Positions 44,045 to 52,424 of a DNA stretch of 63,822 nucleotides are shown piece after piece. The number at the start of each line of letters is the position of its first letter. Position 1 is the first letter of the stretch. Both the position numbers and the translations under genes were made by a program. The stretch is from NCBI GenBank assembly GCA_015066805.1, contig SVNP01000013.1, forward strand, positions 1 to 63,822. Direction: 5' to 3'. Source of the DNA: Ruminococcus sp. (GTDB taxonomy: Bacteria; Bacillota; Clostridia; Oscillospirales; Ruminococcaceae). The notes under the pieces are model-generated. The model worked only from the letters and a program-made list of their open reading frames with translations, had not been told where the DNA came from and ran no database searches.

Positions 44045-46069
44045 ATGAAAGAAATTTTCCGTCAGCTCTCGGAGCTGATACGAAACAGCTTTTTTATCCT
44101 GCTGATCCTTGCTGCAACGGCATTGGGTATTCATCGGCTGCTGAAAGTACAGCTCATGGATACGGATGCCCCCCCCGCACCCTCGGTACAGACCTCCGTA
44201 TATTCGCAGGTCATGGCCGCTACCAGAGGCGAAATCGTGGACATCACCGGAGAAGCCATCGTTTCCAATAAGATCGGCTATAATCTGATCGTAGAAAAAG
44301 CCTACTTCCCCACCGATGCCGCCGAAGGCAACCGTGTCCTGCTGGAAACCGTGGCAATCCTGAAAAAAGCAGACTGCCGCTGGAATGACACCCTGCCCAT
44401 TACCCAAACCACGCCCTATGAATTTCTGCCGGACAGCGATGCCGCCGCCGCAAAGTTAAAAAGCAACCTGAAGCTGAATGACTACGCCACTGCGGAAAAC
44501 TGCATGGATAAGCTCATGGAGGATTACGCCATTGATCCCGCACTTTCCCCTGAGGAGCAACGGATTCTGGCAGGCATCCGCTATGAGATGCTGCTGCGAA
44601 GCTTTTCCATGTCCAATGTGTTCTACCTGGCCAACGATGTGGATATCCATATTGTAACGGAGATCAAGGAGCTGCGCTTGGTGCTGAAGGGTGTGAATAT
44701 CGTGGAGGAAGCCATCCGCACCGTGGAAAATGGTTCTGTGCTGCCCCATGAGATCGGCTATGTAGGCCCCATTTACAGCAAGGAAGAATACGAAGCTTTA
44801 CTGAAAAACGGCCACGAGGACTACCGCCTTTCCGATCAGGTGGGCAAAACAGGTCTGGAATCTGCTTGCGAAGCCCTGCTGCGTGGCATCAACGGCACCA
44901 AACAAATCACCCTGACCGATGGCGTTGTGACCGATGTTGCCGTAACCGAAGAACCCGTTGGCGGCAACACCATCCGGCTTACCCTGAACAGCCGCTTCCA
45001 GACCGGACTGCAACAGGAGCTGGAGGACTTTTGCACCTATCTGCGGCGCAATGTGGATGAGTGCAAAGATGTGTACTGCGGTGCTGTGGTAGTGCTGGAT
45101 CCTGCCGATAATGCGGTGCTGGGTATGGCAACGGCTCCCACCTATGATCTCAATGCGCTGCTGGAGGACTATAATGCGGTAATGCAGATGAAAAATCAAC
45201 CGCTGGTCAACCGTGCAACCGATGGTCTGTATCGTCCCGGCTCCACCTTTAAGACCATTACCGCAACGGCAGGTCTCAACAGCGGACTCATCAACCAAAA
45301 CAGCAGCTTTTTCTGCAACAAAGATTACCACTATATTGATACCACCTACCACTGCACCGGCCGCCATCAGTATATCTCCGTAGCAAGAGCCATTCGGGTA
45401 TCCTGCAACTGCTTCTTCTATGAAGTCGGTCTGCGGTTGGGCATTGATAAGCTGGTGGATTACGAAACACAGTTTGGTCTGGGAACTGCACTGGGACTGG
45501 AATCCGGTGACAGTGCGGGATATCTCGCCTGCCCCGAAACCTTTGACCGTTTGGGCATGAACTGGTATGTGGGTGAGATCACACAGGCTTCCATCGGGCA
45601 ATCGGAGGTGCAGGTCACGCCGCTGCAAATGGCCGTGGTGGCAAGCACCATCGCCAATGAGGGCGTACGGTATCAGCCCCATCTCATTGATTCCGTCTGG
45701 AATAACGCCATGACCAAGCAGATCTCCGAAACCGAACCAAAGGTGGCACATACCATCACCCAGCAATATGAGGGCGTGTTTGCTGCCATCGAGGAGGGTA
45801 TGATCGGTGCTGCTTCCGCAACCATGCCTGCCGAATACAGCCTCAACGGGCTGGGATTCTCTACGGCGATCAAGACGGGTACCCCCCAATCCCCCAGAGG
45901 TACCGACAGCTTTGTCATCGGCTATGCCCCCGCCAATAACCCCGAGGTAGCCTTCTGTGTTGCCATTGAGGGCGGCAAAAACGCCAAGTATATGGTGCGG
46001 CAGATCCTGGAGCTGTACGGTGAATGCTATCCCGATTCCACCATCGGGCGTGCCTTAGGCGCATCTTAA
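44045..46069 (+). CDS. Class B penicillin-binding protein (transpeptidase, PBP2-like)
   Basis: A 674-residue membrane-anchored transpeptidase with one N-terminal membrane segment (about 12-30), a long pedestal (about 45-330) and a C-terminal transpeptidase domain. The catalytic SxxK is S400TFK in RPGSTFK, SxN is S453CN, and KTG is K610TG. It cross-links peptidoglycan, probably for elongation given the minD/mgsA context. The ATG at 44045 lies 7 bases after AGGAGGG; the TTG six bases earlier is rejected. RodA and MreCD are not in the window. Confidence 0.93.
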   Translation: MKEIFRQLSELIRNSFFILLILAATALGIHRLLKVQLMDTDAPPAPSVQTSVYSQVMAATRGEIVDITGEAIVSNKIGYNLIVEKAYFPTDAAEGNRVLLETVAILKKADCRWNDTLPITQTTPYEFLPDSDAAAAKLKSNLKLNDYATAENCMDKLMEDYAIDPALSPEEQRILAGIRYEMLLRSFSMSNVFYLANDVDIHIVTEIKELRLVLKGVNIVEEAIRTVENGSVLPHEIGYVGPIYSKEEYEALLKNGHEDYRLSDQVGKTGLESACEALLRGINGTKQITLTDGVVTDVAVTEEPVGGNTIRLTLNSRFQTGLQQELEDFCTYLRRNVDECKDVYCGAVVVLDPADNAVLGMATAPTYDLNALLEDYNAVMQMKNQPLVNRATDGLYRPGSTFKTITATAGLNSGLINQNSSFFCNKDYHYIDTTYHCTGRHQYISVARAIRVSCNCFFYEVGLRLGIDKLVDYETQFGLGTALGLESGDSAGYLACPETFDRLGMNWYVGEITQASIGQSEVQVTPLQMAVVASTIANEGVRYQPHLIDSVWNNAMTKQISETEPKVAHTITQQYEGVFAAIEEGMIGAASATMPAEYSLNGLGFSTAIKTGTPQSPRGTDSFVIGYAPANNPEVAFCVAIEGGKNAKYMVRQILELYGECYPDSTIGRALGAS

Positions 46070-46086
46070 ATGACTAAGGAGATCGT

Positions 46087-46422
46087 ATGAATATTCAGAT
46101 TTTCGGAAAATCCAAGTGCTTTGCCACCAAAAAAGCAGAACGCTTCTTTCGGGAGCGAGGCATCAAATTCCAGTCGGTGGATCTGCCCAAAAAGGGACTG
46201 AGCCGCCGTGAGCTGGAAAGTGTGCTCCATGCTGTGGGGGATCTTTCTCTGCTGGTGGATGAAAAACACCCCGATGCGGCACTGGTGCGGTACCTGCTGC
46301 CCGATGCCCAGGTGGAAAAGCTGCTGGAAGAGCCTAAGCTGCTCCGCACACCCATTGTCCGCAACGGACAAAAGGCGACGGTGGGCGAAGCACAGGACAT
46401 CTGGCTGAAATGGCTGGAATGA
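46087..46422 (+). CDS. ArsC/Spx-family thioredoxin-fold protein
   Basis: A 111-residue protein of the ArsC-like family. FGKSKCFATKKAERFF has a single Cys at position 11, with Thr and Lys following as in ArsC/YffB proteins, and LLRTPIVRNG near 86 is the conserved cis-Pro segment. Members are annotated as arsenate reductase-related, but the lack of ars genes and of a second Cys argues against a specific arsenate role. It starts 17 bases after the PBP gene. Confidence 0.88.
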   Translation: MNIQIFGKSKCFATKKAERFFRERGIKFQSVDLPKKGLSRRELESVLHAVGDLSLLVDEKHPDAALVRYLLPDAQVEKLLEEPKLLRTPIVRNGQKATVGEAQDIWLKWLE

Positions 46423-46463
46423 TCGTTTTTCAAGTTCAAAATTTATGTATGAGGTGATTCAAA

Positions 46464-47531
46464 ATGGGTAGACATGGCGGCGGTTCCCGTGGAGGCGGCG
46501 GCGGCAGAAGCGGTGGCTCCAGAAGCGGCTCCCGCAGCGGCGGACGTTCTTCGGTCAGAACATCCAAACAGCCCTTTGCAGGCTGCTATAACCGTTCCTA
46601 TTACGACAGACGCGGCAGATTTCACGCCTGCTATACCAGCAGCCGCAGTTTTGGTACCAAAAGCGGCTGGAGTATCGGCGTTATCTTTGCTTTGCTGTTC
46701 ATTACATTCCACATGTTTATGATGGTTGGCGGCACACTGGCTTCCGCAATACAGTTCGGCGGCAAGGTCAGCGGCAATACAGACCGTATTTTCATTGATG
46801 ATCGTATCGACATCCTGACAAACGCAGAAGAAAAGCAGTTGCTGGAAGTGTTCCGTTCGGTTTACGATCAATCCGGTATGCCCATCACCCTGTATACCGA
46901 TGACTTTGATTGGAAGGAACACTATACCTCCATTGAGGTGTACTCCGAGGAGCTGTACTACGCTCTGGGCTACGAAGAAGACGCTATGGTCATTCTGTTT
47001 ACGCAGGAGGACTTAGACGGCTTCACCGATTGGGTGTATGATATGTATTGCGGCGATGACACTGTGAAATGCTTCTCCGATCCTGCGTTTGATAAGCTGC
47101 TGGATCGGTTTCACAAGTCCATGGCAGGAGGAAATCTGGCGGCTGCACTGGAAAATGCCTGGACAGACGTTATGCCCCATCTGGCAAAAACCACCTTTGA
47201 ATGGTCGACTCTGCCTGTTTTCCTGTTTATCATCCCCATTTACGGCATCTTCTATTACAGCCTTCTGAGTGGTATGAAAAAAAGCAACGATGCGTACCGG
47301 TATTTCCGTCAGAATCCCGATCAGCTTTCCGACCTGCCCATGGGTATGCAGAATCAGATGCCCATTGGTACGCCGGCTATGCCTGCTCCCACGCCCACAC
47401 CGCAAAATGTTACGCTGTACGGGCAATGCCCTGCCTGCGGTGCCCCCAATGAGGACGGCTTTGATGTCTGCCGTTACTGCGGCACCCTGCTGAAGACACA
47501 GGATGGCAACACCACTTACATCAGACCATAA
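46464..47531 (+). CDS. Membrane protein with Gly/Arg/Ser-rich N-terminus and C-terminal zinc ribbon
   Basis: A 355-residue protein. Residues 1-35 are an RGG-like low-complexity stretch. Then come a Tyr-rich segment, a membrane helix (about 69-92), and an extracytoplasmic or cytoplasmic domain (about 105-245) with TNAEEKQLLEVF and AMVILFT resembling TPM-type domains. A second helix (about 252-270), a Pro-rich stretch, and a zinc ribbon CPACG...CRYCG (about 326-343) follow. The function is unknown; the zinc ribbon suggests protein or nucleic-acid contact. A GAGGTGA site precedes the ATG. It closes the minD-PBP run before a terminator. Confidence 0.75.
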   Translation: MGRHGGGSRGGGGGRSGGSRSGSRSGGRSSVRTSKQPFAGCYNRSYYDRRGRFHACYTSSRSFGTKSGWSIGVIFALLFITFHMFMMVGGTLASAIQFGGKVSGNTDRIFIDDRIDILTNAEEKQLLEVFRSVYDQSGMPITLYTDDFDWKEHYTSIEVYSEELYYALGYEEDAMVILFTQEDLDGFTDWVYDMYCGDDTVKCFSDPAFDKLLDRFHKSMAGGNLAAALENAWTDVMPHLAKTTFEWSTLPVFLFIIPIYGIFYYSLLSGMKKSNDAYRYFRQNPDQLSDLPMGMQNQMPIGTPAMPAPTPTPQNVTLYGQCPACGAPNEDGFDVCRYCGTLLKTQDGNTTYIRP

Positions 47532-47536
47532 CGCAA

Positions 47537-47574
47537 AACGCCTGCACAGTGCATTCCGTGCAGGCGTTGTTTTT
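47537..47574 (+). terminator. Terminator after the zinc-ribbon membrane protein gene
   Basis: AACGCCTGCAC (47537-47547) pairs with GTGCAGGCGTT (47558-47568), followed by GTTTTT. Confidence 0.88.
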
Positions 47575-47590
47575 CATAGGATACAAAACA

Positions 47591-47617
47591 CGGCGCAGTG
47601 CATCAGACACTGCGCCG
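47591..47617 (-). terminator. Terminator of ilvE
   Basis: CGGCGCAGTG (47591-47600) pairs perfectly with CACTGCGCCG (47608-47617). On the minus strand it is followed by TGTTTTG, 15 bases after the ilvE stop. Confidence 0.78.
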
Positions 47618-47632
47618 CTGTTGATTGCAAGA

Positions 47633-48700
47633 TTATTCCACGGGAACGATCCAGCCGAACTGATCTTCCAGCTTGCCCCACTGCATACCGGTCATGGTAT
47701 CGTAGATCTTCTGAGAAACAGGGCCGATCTTGTTGCCGTTGATCTCCATGATCTTATCACCGTACTTCAGGTGGCCCACAGGAGAAATTACTGCTGCGGT
47801 ACCGGTGCCGAATACCTCATCCAGCTTGCCTGTATCATAGGCTGCTGCGATTTCCTCAATGGAAATACGACGCTCGGAAACCTTCATGCCCCAGCTCTTG
47901 CACAGCTCAATGACAGACTTACGGGTGATACCGGGCAGAATGGAACCCTGCAGTGCAGGAGTGATCACTTCTCCGTCGATGATGAAGAAGATGTTCATTG
48001 CGCCGACCTCTTCCACATACTTCTGCTCCACGCCATCCAGCCACAGCACCTGAGAGTAGCCTTCCTTATGTGCCTCATCCTGACCGATGAGAGATGCTGC
48101 GTAGTTGCCACCGGTCTTGGTGTAGCCCATACCACCGCGGACTGCACGGACATACTTGGACTCCACATAGATCTTAACGGGGTTCAGACCGGAAGCATAG
48201 TATGCACCGGAGGGAGAAAGAATGATGATGAACATATACTCATCGCCGGGACGCACACCCAGGAAAGGATCCACTGCGATGATATAGGGACGGATGTACA
48301 GGGCTGCGCCATCAGCGGAAGGAACCCAATCCTTCTCCACCTTCAGCAGCTCCATCAGGCCTTCCATTGCCATTTCCACAGGCAGCTCCGGAATCACCAG
48401 ACGCTCGTTGGAGCTGTTGAGACGCTTAAAGTTCTCCTCGGGACGGAAGAGCTGAATGCCGCCATCGGCACGGCGATATGCCTTCATACCCTCAAAGACC
48501 TCCTGACCGTAGTGCAGGCACAAGGCAGCGGGGCTGAGAGAAAGGTTGCCGTAGGGCACGATGCGTGCATCATGCCAGCCCTTGCCGGTCTTATAGTTCA
48601 TGATGAACATATAGTCAGTAAAAATCTGACCGAAGCCCAGCTTGGTTTCATCGGCAGGCTTCTGCTTAAGAGAAGCTGCCTTTTCAAAACGAATTTCCAT
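47633..48700 (-). CDS. ilvE: Branched-chain amino acid aminotransferase
   Basis: A 355-residue fold-type IV PLP enzyme that transaminates Leu, Ile and Val. The PLP lysine is Lys195 in MGYTKTGGNYAAS. EVFEGMKAYR near 68-77 and the LPGITRKSVIEL segment are also conserved, as in the longer BCAT type. The ATG at 48700 follows AGAGGAAA; an in-frame ATG 17 codons upstream overlaps the end of the small gene at 48751 and lacks a site. Confidence 0.96.
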   Translation of the reverse strand: MEIRFEKAASLKQKPADETKLGFGQIFTDYMFIMNYKTGKGWHDARIVPYGNLSLSPAALCLHYGQEVFEGMKAYRRADGGIQLFRPEENFKRLNSSNERLVIPELPVEMAMEGLMELLKVEKDWVPSADGAALYIRPYIIAVDPFLGVRPGDEYMFIIILSPSGAYYASGLNPVKIYVESKYVRAVRGGMGYTKTGGNYAASLIGQDEAHKEGYSQVLWLDGVEQKYVEEVGAMNIFFIIDGEVITPALQGSILPGITRKSVIELCKSWGMKVSERRISIEEIAAAYDTGKLDEVFGTGTAAVISPVGHLKYGDKIMEINGNKIGPVSQKIYDTMTGMQWGKLEDQFGWIVPVE

Positions 48701-48750
48701 TGTAATTTCCTCTTTTCTGAAAAAATGTTCTCTGCGGATACCTTGCGGCA

Positions 48751-48879
48751 TCAGCAGGCGTTGCCATTAAAATAGCGGGGACGATACTTGGTGCGGTAAA
48801 GCTGCACCGCATAGCTGACGGATACCACGGCAGTACAAAGGATCACTGCCAGCAGGAAAAACTTGACAAACTGTTTCAT
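48751..48879 (-). CDS. 42-residue single-pass membrane protein upstream of ilvE
   Basis: A small open frame MKQFVKFFLLAVILC... of 42 codons, with a membrane helix (about 5-25) followed by a basic C-terminal tail YRTKYRPRYFNGNAC. GGGAGG lies about 10 bases before the ATG, and a promoter is just upstream. It is the first gene of the ilvE transcript. It has no run of branched-chain codons, so it is not an obvious attenuator leader peptide. No family recognised. Confidence 0.6.
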   Translation of the reverse strand: MKQFVKFFLLAVILCTAVVSVSYAVQLYRTKYRPRYFNGNAC

Positions 48880-48920
48880 AGTGAGCGACCTCCCATTACA
48901 AAATACAGGCTATATCATAT

Positions 48921-48949
48921 ATTATAGCACAGTTTTTCCGATTCAACAA
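48921..48949 (-). promoter_or_regulatory. Promoter of the small membrane protein-ilvE unit
   Basis: On the minus strand TTGTTG (48949-48944), a 17-base spacer and TATAAT (48926-48921). Confidence 0.65.
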
Positions 48950-48999
48950 TAGGTTTTGCGAAATTTTTTCGGATTCTTTGAAAAAAAATGCAAAAGCAC

Positions 49000-49028
49000 T
49001 TGCAAAAGAACGCCATTTGCTTTATAAT
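49000..49028 (+). promoter_or_regulatory. Promoter of the SGNH-like gene
   Basis: TTGCAA (49000-49005), a 17-base spacer and TATAAT (49023-49028), divergent from the ilvE promoter. Confidence 0.75.
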
Positions 49029-49080
49029 GATAGATAGAGATACATCTGCGGACAAAATGCCGCCGAAAGGAGATAAAAAA

Positions 49081-49965
49081 ATGGAAGAAAACATCACACA
49101 ACGCCGCACTTCGGACGGAGAACCCATCCGTAAAAGCACTGCACCCAAAAAGCGTCGTCGCCGCCGCAGACCTGCGGTGGTATTCCGCATGAGTATGCTG
49201 GTATTCATCTGGATGATCTGCTTCATCTCCTGCTTCGCCGCTTATATGATCGGCAAAAATCTGTTCCCCGAAGAAGCTCCCAAGGCCGACAGCGAAGTCA
49301 CTGCATCCTCTAGGGTAACGGAAGAAAGCAGCAGCTCTGCCGACAGTGAGGCAGTGCGGGTAAAGACCAATCCCGTACCCAAGGGCACCGTAATGACAAG
49401 CAGCTACCTGACCGAATGTGCCTTCCTGGGCGACAGCGTAATATATCAGATGGGTAAAAACGGCGATCTGGACAAGAAAAACGTCTACTCCGCCGACACT
49501 CTGACGCTGGATACCTACAAGGATACTTATGTACCGGTCGGCAGCTCTCAGGTGCATTTTCTCAGTGCGATCAACGGTGCCGAAAGTCCCATTTATCTCA
49601 TGTTCGGCACGGATTCTCTGACAGAAAAGACTCCTGAGGAGGCTGCCGATGCTTTTTCTTCTCTGCTGAACGCTATCAAAAACGCCGCGCCCGATGCGGA
49701 TATTTTTGTGCTTTCCGTTCCTCCCGTAACTGAGGCTGCGGAAACCGCTGAGCCCGCTTTGCTCAACAGCAGCATTGATGCCTATAACTCCATGCTGCTT
49801 TCTCTGGCAAACAGTGCTAATGTGTATTTTGTGGATTCCAACACTGCCCTGAAAAACAACGAAAACAAGCTGGATACCGCCAACGCCTTGGAAGACGGCA
49901 TTCACCTGAACGAAGGCGGCGCAAAAAAGCTGCTGGATTATGTACTCTGCCATGTGCCCGCCTGA
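49081..49965 (+). CDS. Membrane-anchored SGNH/GDSL-like hydrolase
   Basis: A 294-residue protein with a basic cytoplasmic N-terminus (PKKRRRRRR), one membrane helix (about 36-58), a Ser-rich linker and a C-terminal domain of the SGNH type. Block I is CAFLGDSVIYQMG near 113, and block V is ALEDGIHLNEGGAKKLLDYV near 270 with the Asp-x-x-His pair. Such domains often deacetylate or esterify wall or exopolysaccharide. The start at 49081 follows AAAGGAGA. The radical SAM gene begins 17 bases after the stop. Confidence 0.8.
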   Translation: MEENITQRRTSDGEPIRKSTAPKKRRRRRRPAVVFRMSMLVFIWMICFISCFAAYMIGKNLFPEEAPKADSEVTASSRVTEESSSSADSEAVRVKTNPVPKGTVMTSSYLTECAFLGDSVIYQMGKNGDLDKKNVYSADTLTLDTYKDTYVPVGSSQVHFLSAINGAESPIYLMFGTDSLTEKTPEEAADAFSSLLNAIKNAAPDADIFVLSVPPVTEAAETAEPALLNSSIDAYNSMLLSLANSANVYFVDSNTALKNNENKLDTANALEDGIHLNEGGAKKLLDYVLCHVPA

Positions 49966-49981
49966 GCATCGGGAGAACGCC

Positions 49982-50830
49982 ATGGCTGTACAATCGACCG
50001 CCGTTTATGCAAGGGTGTATGTGGAGATCACCAACATCTGCAATATGCACTGTTCCTTCTGCCACGGGCACAGCCGCCCGCCCCAGAGAATGGAGCTGCC
50101 TGCTTTTTCCCATATTCTGGAGCAACTGAAGGGCAAAACGAGCTACCTGTACTATCATCTTATGGGAGAACCCCTGACCCACCCCCTGCTGCCCGATTTT
50201 TTGCGGCTGGCTGCACAAAAGGGATTCCGCTCCGTGATCACCACCAACGGCACTCTGCTGCCCATGCATGGCGATGCGCTCCTGGAGGCGGGGGTACATA
50301 AGGTGAGTATCTCTCTGCACAGCTTTGAGGATGGCGATGAGGAAGCTTTTCTGCGCTATTTGCAGGGAGCTGCGGATTTTGCCGCCAAAGCTGCGGATGC
50401 AGGCACCATTACCGTACTGCGTCTTTGGAATCAGGGCTGTGATGGCGGCAGAAATGCCGAAATCATCCGTTTTTTGCAGCAGCATCTACCCGGTGAATGG
50501 ACTGAAAACACCAAGGGGATCCGTATCCGCCCAAAGCTGCATCTGGAATGGGGAGAACGGTTTGGCTGGCCCGATGCCGATGCTCCCATACAGGGCGAAC
50601 GATTCTTCTGCTATGGGCTGAAGGATCATTTCGGGATCCTCTGTGACGGTACGGTGGTTCCCTGCTGTTTGGACAGCGAGGGTACCATTTCTCTTGGCAA
50701 CATAACAGAACGCTCCCTGACGGATATTCTGGAAAGCCCCAGAGCCGCTGCCATGCGGAACGGCTTTGCCTGCCGCTGTGCCACAGAAGAACTCTGCCGC
50801 AGATGCCCCTATGCACAACGGTTTGTATGA
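49982..50830 (+). CDS. Radical SAM protein with SPASM-like C-terminal cysteines
   Basis: A 282-residue radical SAM enzyme. The CX3CX2C cluster motif is C20NMHCSFC at 20-27, followed by HLMGEPLTHPLL. The C-terminal region has CYGLKDHFGILCDGTVVPCC and CRCATEELCRRC, typical of SPASM auxiliary clusters. The substrate is unknown; no precursor peptide gene was seen nearby. It follows the SGNH-like gene by 17 bases, with a GGGAGAA site before the ATG, so both are probably one transcript. Confidence 0.88.
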   Translation: MAVQSTAVYARVYVEITNICNMHCSFCHGHSRPPQRMELPAFSHILEQLKGKTSYLYYHLMGEPLTHPLLPDFLRLAAQKGFRSVITTNGTLLPMHGDALLEAGVHKVSISLHSFEDGDEEAFLRYLQGAADFAAKAADAGTITVLRLWNQGCDGGRNAEIIRFLQQHLPGEWTENTKGIRIRPKLHLEWGERFGWPDADAPIQGERFFCYGLKDHFGILCDGTVVPCCLDSEGTISLGNITERSLTDILESPRAAAMRNGFACRCATEELCRRCPYAQRFV

Positions 50831-50833
50831 TCA

Positions 50834-50876
50834 AAAAAGGCACCCCCGTGTTTTTCACGGAGGTGCTTTCGTTTTT
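50834..50876. terminator. Bidirectional terminator between the radical SAM gene and glnA
   Basis: AAGGCACCCCCGTG (50837-50850) pairs with CACGGAGGTGCTTT (50856-50869) with one mismatch. T-runs follow on both strands. Confidence 0.85.
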
Positions 50877-50877
50877 C

Positions 50878-52308
50878 TTACAGGTCGTAGTAGGATGCGA
50901 ACTCGGCAGGATGAGGGATCTTGTTGATGTTTGCTGCCTCGGCACGCTTTTTCTTCAGCCAGATCTCAATCAGACGCTCGGGGAATACACCGCCGCGGGT
51001 CAGATACTCATGATCGGCTTCCAGTGCATCCAGAGCCTCCTCCATGGAGCGAGGCAGGGACTGGATCTTTGCCTTTTCCTCATCGGAGAGGTTATACAGG
51101 TTGAAATCAAAGGGACCCCAGCCGCACTTGGAAGGATCGATCTTGTTCTGGATGCCGTCGATACCTGCCATGAGAATGGCAGAATAGGCATAGTAGGGGT
51201 TACAGGTGGCATCGGGGCAGCGCAGCTCAAAGCGGCGTTTATCGGGGGATTTTGCATAGGCGGGAATACGCACCACGGCACTGCGGTTGGAGGTTGCATA
51301 GCCGATGGTCACGGGGGCCTCAAAACCGGGCACCAGACGCTTGAAGGAGTTGGTGGAGGGGTTGGTAAAGGCACACAGGGATGCAGCATGCTTCAGCAGA
51401 CCGCCAATGAAATACAATGCCTCATCGGAAAGCTCGGAATAGCCGTTCTTGTCATAGAACACAGGCTTGCCATCCTTAAACAGCAGCATATGAACGTGCA
51501 TACCGTTGCCGGCCTCGTTATACAGGGGCTTGGGCATAAAGGTAGCAGTTCTGCCATCCTGCAGGGCAGCGTTCTTCACCATGTACTTGATGGTCATGGT
51601 GTTATCTGCCATCTTGGTCATTTCGCCCAGCTCTACCTCGATCTCCACCTGACCGGAGCCGCCTACCTCATGGTGATGATACTTCACCTTAATGCCGCGC
51701 TCCTCCAGCATCAGGCAGATACGGCTGCGCAGGTCATAGGTGATATCATTGGGCAGATCGGCATGGTAGCCACGGTGGCCGGGAGTGATATAGCCCTTAT
51801 TGTTGCCGTCACAGTAGTTGGAATTCCAAGAAGCCTGGTGAGTATCTACCGCAAAGGACATCTCCTCGGGCTTGGTGCTGTATGTCACATTATCAAAGAT
51901 GTGGAACTCAAACTCGGGACCAATGATCATCTCATCGGCAATACCCGTAGATCTCAGATACTCCACAGCATGCTTGGACACATTTCTGGGGTCCTGATCA
52001 AAGCGGTAGTTTTCCTCAGCGATGACATACACGTCACCGATCATGGAAAGGGTGGTCACCTCTGCAAAGGGATCCAGAGCAGCGGAGGACAGATCGGGAA
52101 TGAAGATCATATCGCTCTTTTCCACGGGGGCAAAGCCATAGTTGGAGCCATCAAAGCCGATTCCCGACTCCATCAGCTCGGGCACAAAGCGGCTTTCGGG
52201 GATAGCGATATGCCGCCAGCGGCCATCCAGATCCACCATCTTGAAATCCAGCATCCGCACCTGATGATCGGCGCAGAACTGTTTTGCTTCTTCAAAGGTC
52301 TTGAACAT
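50878..52308 (-). CDS. glnA: Glutamine synthetase, type I
   Basis: A 476-residue enzyme making glutamine from glutamate and ammonia. It has the N-terminal beta-grasp (VRMLDFKMVDLDGRWRH), GFDGSNYGF near 50, the metal site IIGPEFEFHIFD near 128, NEAGNGMHVHMLLF near 252 with the active-site His, and NRSAVVRIP near 331. A Tyr equivalent to the adenylylated residue of E. coli is present in FNLYNLSDEE. AGGAG precedes the ATG. It is a single-gene unit with its own promoter. Confidence 0.95.
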   Translation of the reverse strand: MFKTFEEAKQFCADHQVRMLDFKMVDLDGRWRHIAIPESRFVPELMESGIGFDGSNYGFAPVEKSDMIFIPDLSSAALDPFAEVTTLSMIGDVYVIAEENYRFDQDPRNVSKHAVEYLRSTGIADEMIIGPEFEFHIFDNVTYSTKPEEMSFAVDTHQASWNSNYCDGNNKGYITPGHRGYHADLPNDITYDLRSRICLMLEERGIKVKYHHHEVGGSGQVEIEVELGEMTKMADNTMTIKYMVKNAALQDGRTATFMPKPLYNEAGNGMHVHMLLFKDGKPVFYDKNGYSELSDEALYFIGGLLKHAASLCAFTNPSTNSFKRLVPGFEAPVTIGYATSNRSAVVRIPAYAKSPDKRRFELRCPDATCNPYYAYSAILMAGIDGIQNKIDPSKCGWGPFDFNLYNLSDEEKAKIQSLPRSMEEALDALEADHEYLTRGGVFPERLIEIWLKKKRAEAANINKIPHPAEFASYYDL

Positions 52309-52341
52309 ACAAACACTCCTTTTTTCATATCAAAATAAAAC

Positions 52342-52376
52342 AGAGTTGTCGGTACATCTCTGCACGCAACAACTCT
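52342..52376. repeat. Inverted repeat spanning the glnA transcription start
   Basis: AGAGTTGT (52342-52349) and ACAACTCT (52369-52376) form an 8-bp inverted repeat directly downstream of the -10 box. The right arm would include the predicted start point near 52370, so it suits an operator better than a transcribed attenuator. Confidence 0.45.
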
Positions 52377-52405
52377 ATTTTACCATATTTTTCGTTTTTT
52401 GTCAA
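52377..52405 (-). promoter_or_regulatory. Promoter of glnA
   Basis: On the minus strand a perfect TTGACA (52405-52400), a 17-base spacer and TAAAAT (52382-52377). Confidence 0.8.
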
Positions 52406-52424
52406 GGGAAATTGTGGTGTTTGC

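Noticed and set aside
46087..46422. Arsenate resistance gene
   Set aside because: No ars genes nearby and only one cysteine; family-level naming is all the sequence supports.
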